Assembly (NCBI GenBank): GCA_030037695.1
Contig: JASHQF010000075.1
Location: forward strand, 1-15,473
Direction: 5' to 3'
Source of the DNA: Thermoplasmata archaeon
GTDB lineage: Archaea > Thermoplasmatota > Thermoplasmata > Lutacidiplasmatales > UBA184
Length of the DNA: 15,473 nucleotides
Shown: positions 14,211 to 15,473 of the stretch, piece by piece
Numbering within the stretch: the stretch's first letter is position 1
Layout of the letters: each line of letters begins with the position of its first letter
Program-made: the position numbers and the translations under genes
The notes under the pieces: generated by a model
The model's database searches: none
What the model saw: the letters and a program-made list of their open reading frames with translations, nothing else
Told to the model about the DNA's origin: nothing

Positions 14211-15272
14211 ATGGCCCTCTCTCTCGCGGATCGGGTGGCCCGGCGGGTCTTGATGGAGTCGTTGCACGTACAGGCTCGGGAGAACGTCACGATCGAGACC
14301 TGGGACACAGGTCTTGCGTTTGCGCAGAGGACCTCCGTGCAAGCCCGCCGCCTCGGCGCAACCCCGGTTTTGCTTCTCGAGCACGAGGACGCCTTTGTGG
14401 AAGGGCTGCGGGCGAGCCCCAAGGGATCCTCCGGGAGGATGGGCGAACACGAACACGCTCTGCTTTCCAAGACTGACGCCTACGTCTTCCTTCCGGGCCC
14501 CCTCCTAGGAGGCTCCCCAAGGTTGTCGCCCGGCGAGGTCACCGCCGCCACCGCGTACAACTCCTCGTGGTACGGAGCCGCGAAGAAGGCAAGACTGCGC
14601 GGAGCCCGCATGCTCTTCGGGTACGTGGGACCCGAGCTCGCCGAGATCCTGCGGAAGCCGGTGCGACAGATCATCGAGCATCAGTGGACGGCGGCCATGG
14701 TCGACCTCCGGCGGGTCCGCCGGACGGGATTGGCCCTCTCCCGGCGCATGAGGGCCCGCGCGAAGGTGGCGTTGATGTCCGGCGGGGACATTCTCCGCTT
14801 CGAGCTGGGCAGCGAGGAGGCTCTCGAGGATGGGATCGTGGGCAACGACGATCTGACCAGGGGGGGCAACATGACAAACGTGCCCCCCGGGTACTACGCC
14901 CGAGGGATCGTCCCCTCCTCGCTCGATGGCACGGTAAGACTCTTCGCCCCCGTCCCTCGGCTCGGGGCCATCGCCGATCTGAAGTTGGAGTTCAGCAAGG
15001 GAAGGCTCCGGCATTGGGAGAGCGACGGAGACCAACGCTGGCTCAATCGTCTCGTGAGAGACACTGCGAAGGAGCGACGCACCCTTGGTGCCGTGGCTGT
15101 CGGCTTGAACCCAGCCCTGCGCAACGGGTTCGGACAGGACCGGCTCGTTGAGGGCGCGGTGGGCTTCTTCGGGTTGTTCCAGAGCACGGTTCGCAGCGCT
15201 ACCCTCGACGTCGATGGTACGACCTTGATCCGCGACGGGAGGCTCGTCAGCGGGTTCCCCGGTTCTTCGTGA
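14211..15272 (+). CDS. M29/aminopeptidase T-like protein, metal site apparently degenerate
   Basis: A 353-residue soluble protein, the only plus-strand gene. Its N-terminal half (VARRVLMESLHVQARENVTI, then a Rossmann-like LGATPVLLLE at 48-57) and the order of later blocks recall leucyl aminopeptidases of the M29/AmpS group. In these the motif with N-x-P-x-G-E carries a metal-binding Glu; here the matching segment GGNMTNVPPGYY (218-229) has Tyr in its place. A second block, VAVGLNP (295-301), and the terminal GAVGFFGLF (315-323) correspond to family elements but lack the expected Glu and His ligands. It may therefore be an inactive or functionally changed relative. The ATG at 14211 follows a TATA-like box. 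Codon use is somewhat less GC-biased than in the neighbours. The family call is from pattern memory and moderately sure. Confidence 0.6.
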   Translation: MALSLADRVARRVLMESLHVQARENVTIETWDTGLAFAQRTSVQARRLGATPVLLLEHEDAFVEGLRASPKGSSGRMGEHEHALLSKTDAYVFLPGPLLGGSPRLSPGEVTAATAYNSSWYGAAKKARLRGARMLFGYVGPELAEILRKPVRQIIEHQWTAAMVDLRRVRRTGLALSRRMRARAKVALMSGGDILRFELGSEEALEDGIVGNDDLTRGGNMTNVPPGYYARGIVPSSLDGTVRLFAPVPRLGAIADLKLEFSKGRLRHWESDGDQRWLNRLVRDTAKERRTLGAVAVGLNPALRNGFGQDRLVEGAVGFFGLFQSTVRSATLDVDGTTLIRDGRLVSGFPGSS

Positions 15273-15473
15273 GAGTCCTGGCGGAGTTCTTCACGGATTG
15301 TCCGAAGGGTTCAGGGCAACCCGGACCCGTCACCGTGCCTGGAACCCGGACGATCGCAGATCCCGCGTCGAGCCGGGGACCAAGGCCGCCGGCACTCGGA
15401 GCTTGCAGCCGGCGGCCCTCCCCCGCAGGCCAGCGTTGGGGAAGTTCGGACGGGTGCGCCGTCTCCGCGTCCC
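15273..15473. other. Right-end region, no gene recognised
   Basis: The 201 nt after the M29-like gene hold no coding frame that I can recognise on either strand. Minus-strand frames stay open for some distance, but their translations look like GC-driven Arg/Pro/Gly sequence. A strong hairpin lies in this stretch and is listed separately. Confidence 0.4.
15384..15417. repeat. GC-rich hairpin with 10-bp perfect stem
   Basis: GGCCGCCGGC at 15384-15393 and its exact reverse complement at 15408-15417 flank a 14-nt loop. It lies about 110 nt after the stop of the M29-like gene. No T-run follows on the plus strand, only C-rich sequence, so a classical intrinsic terminator is not supported; it could be an RNA structural element or a protein binding site. 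Confidence 0.5.

Overview
The window reads as a GC-rich archaeal chromosome segment, most likely a high-GC member of the Thermoplasmata or a related euryarchaeal lineage. This rests on a group II chaperonin (thermosome), archaeal initiation factor aIF2 beta fused to a TRAM domain, an archaeal presenilin/SPP-type membrane protease (PF06550-like), and AT-rich TATA-like boxes placed about 28 nt before start codons, the arrangement of leaderless archaeal genes. The lineage is inferred from gene families only.

Layout. Nearly all of it (positions 1-13919) is a single minus-strand gene train, so it reads from right to left. The thermosome gene (12294-13919) has the strongest TATA box of the window. 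It is followed by a 136-residue protein of unknown function (11834-12244) and a class II lysyl-tRNA synthetase (10300-11781), each with its own TATA-like box. Next comes a tight cluster of overlapping genes: ABC ATPase (9452-10261), ABC-2-type permease (7831-9465), a bacterial-looking valyl-tRNA synthetase (5162-7834), an aldo/keto reductase (4125-5165) and a HAD phosphatase (3479-4132). The junctions overlap by 14, 4, 4 and 8 bp, which suggests one transcript with coupled translation. A further TATA-like box then starts a second cluster: aIF2 beta-TRAM (2822-3439), presenilin-like protease (1846-2814), GNAT acetyltransferase (1146-1826) and a DEAD-box helicase (1-1149) that runs off the left edge.

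On the right, a 291-nt divergent intergenic region separates the thermosome gene from a plus-strand gene (14211-15272) resembling M29/aminopeptidase T proteins but apparently lacking the usual metal-binding residues. The last 200 nt hold a strong GC-rich hairpin and no gene I can recognise.

The common theme is translation and protein quality control: two aminoacyl-tRNA synthetases, an initiation factor, an RNA helicase, a chaperonin, an intramembrane protease and a peptidase-like protein, with a transporter and small metabolic enzymes between them. No mobile element, CRISPR array, rRNA or tRNA was seen. The points most worth a second look are the apparent CTG start codon of the valyl-tRNA synthetase, the bacterial character of that enzyme, the palindromes around the thermosome promoter, the recurrent -28 promoter architecture and the degenerate M29-like protein.
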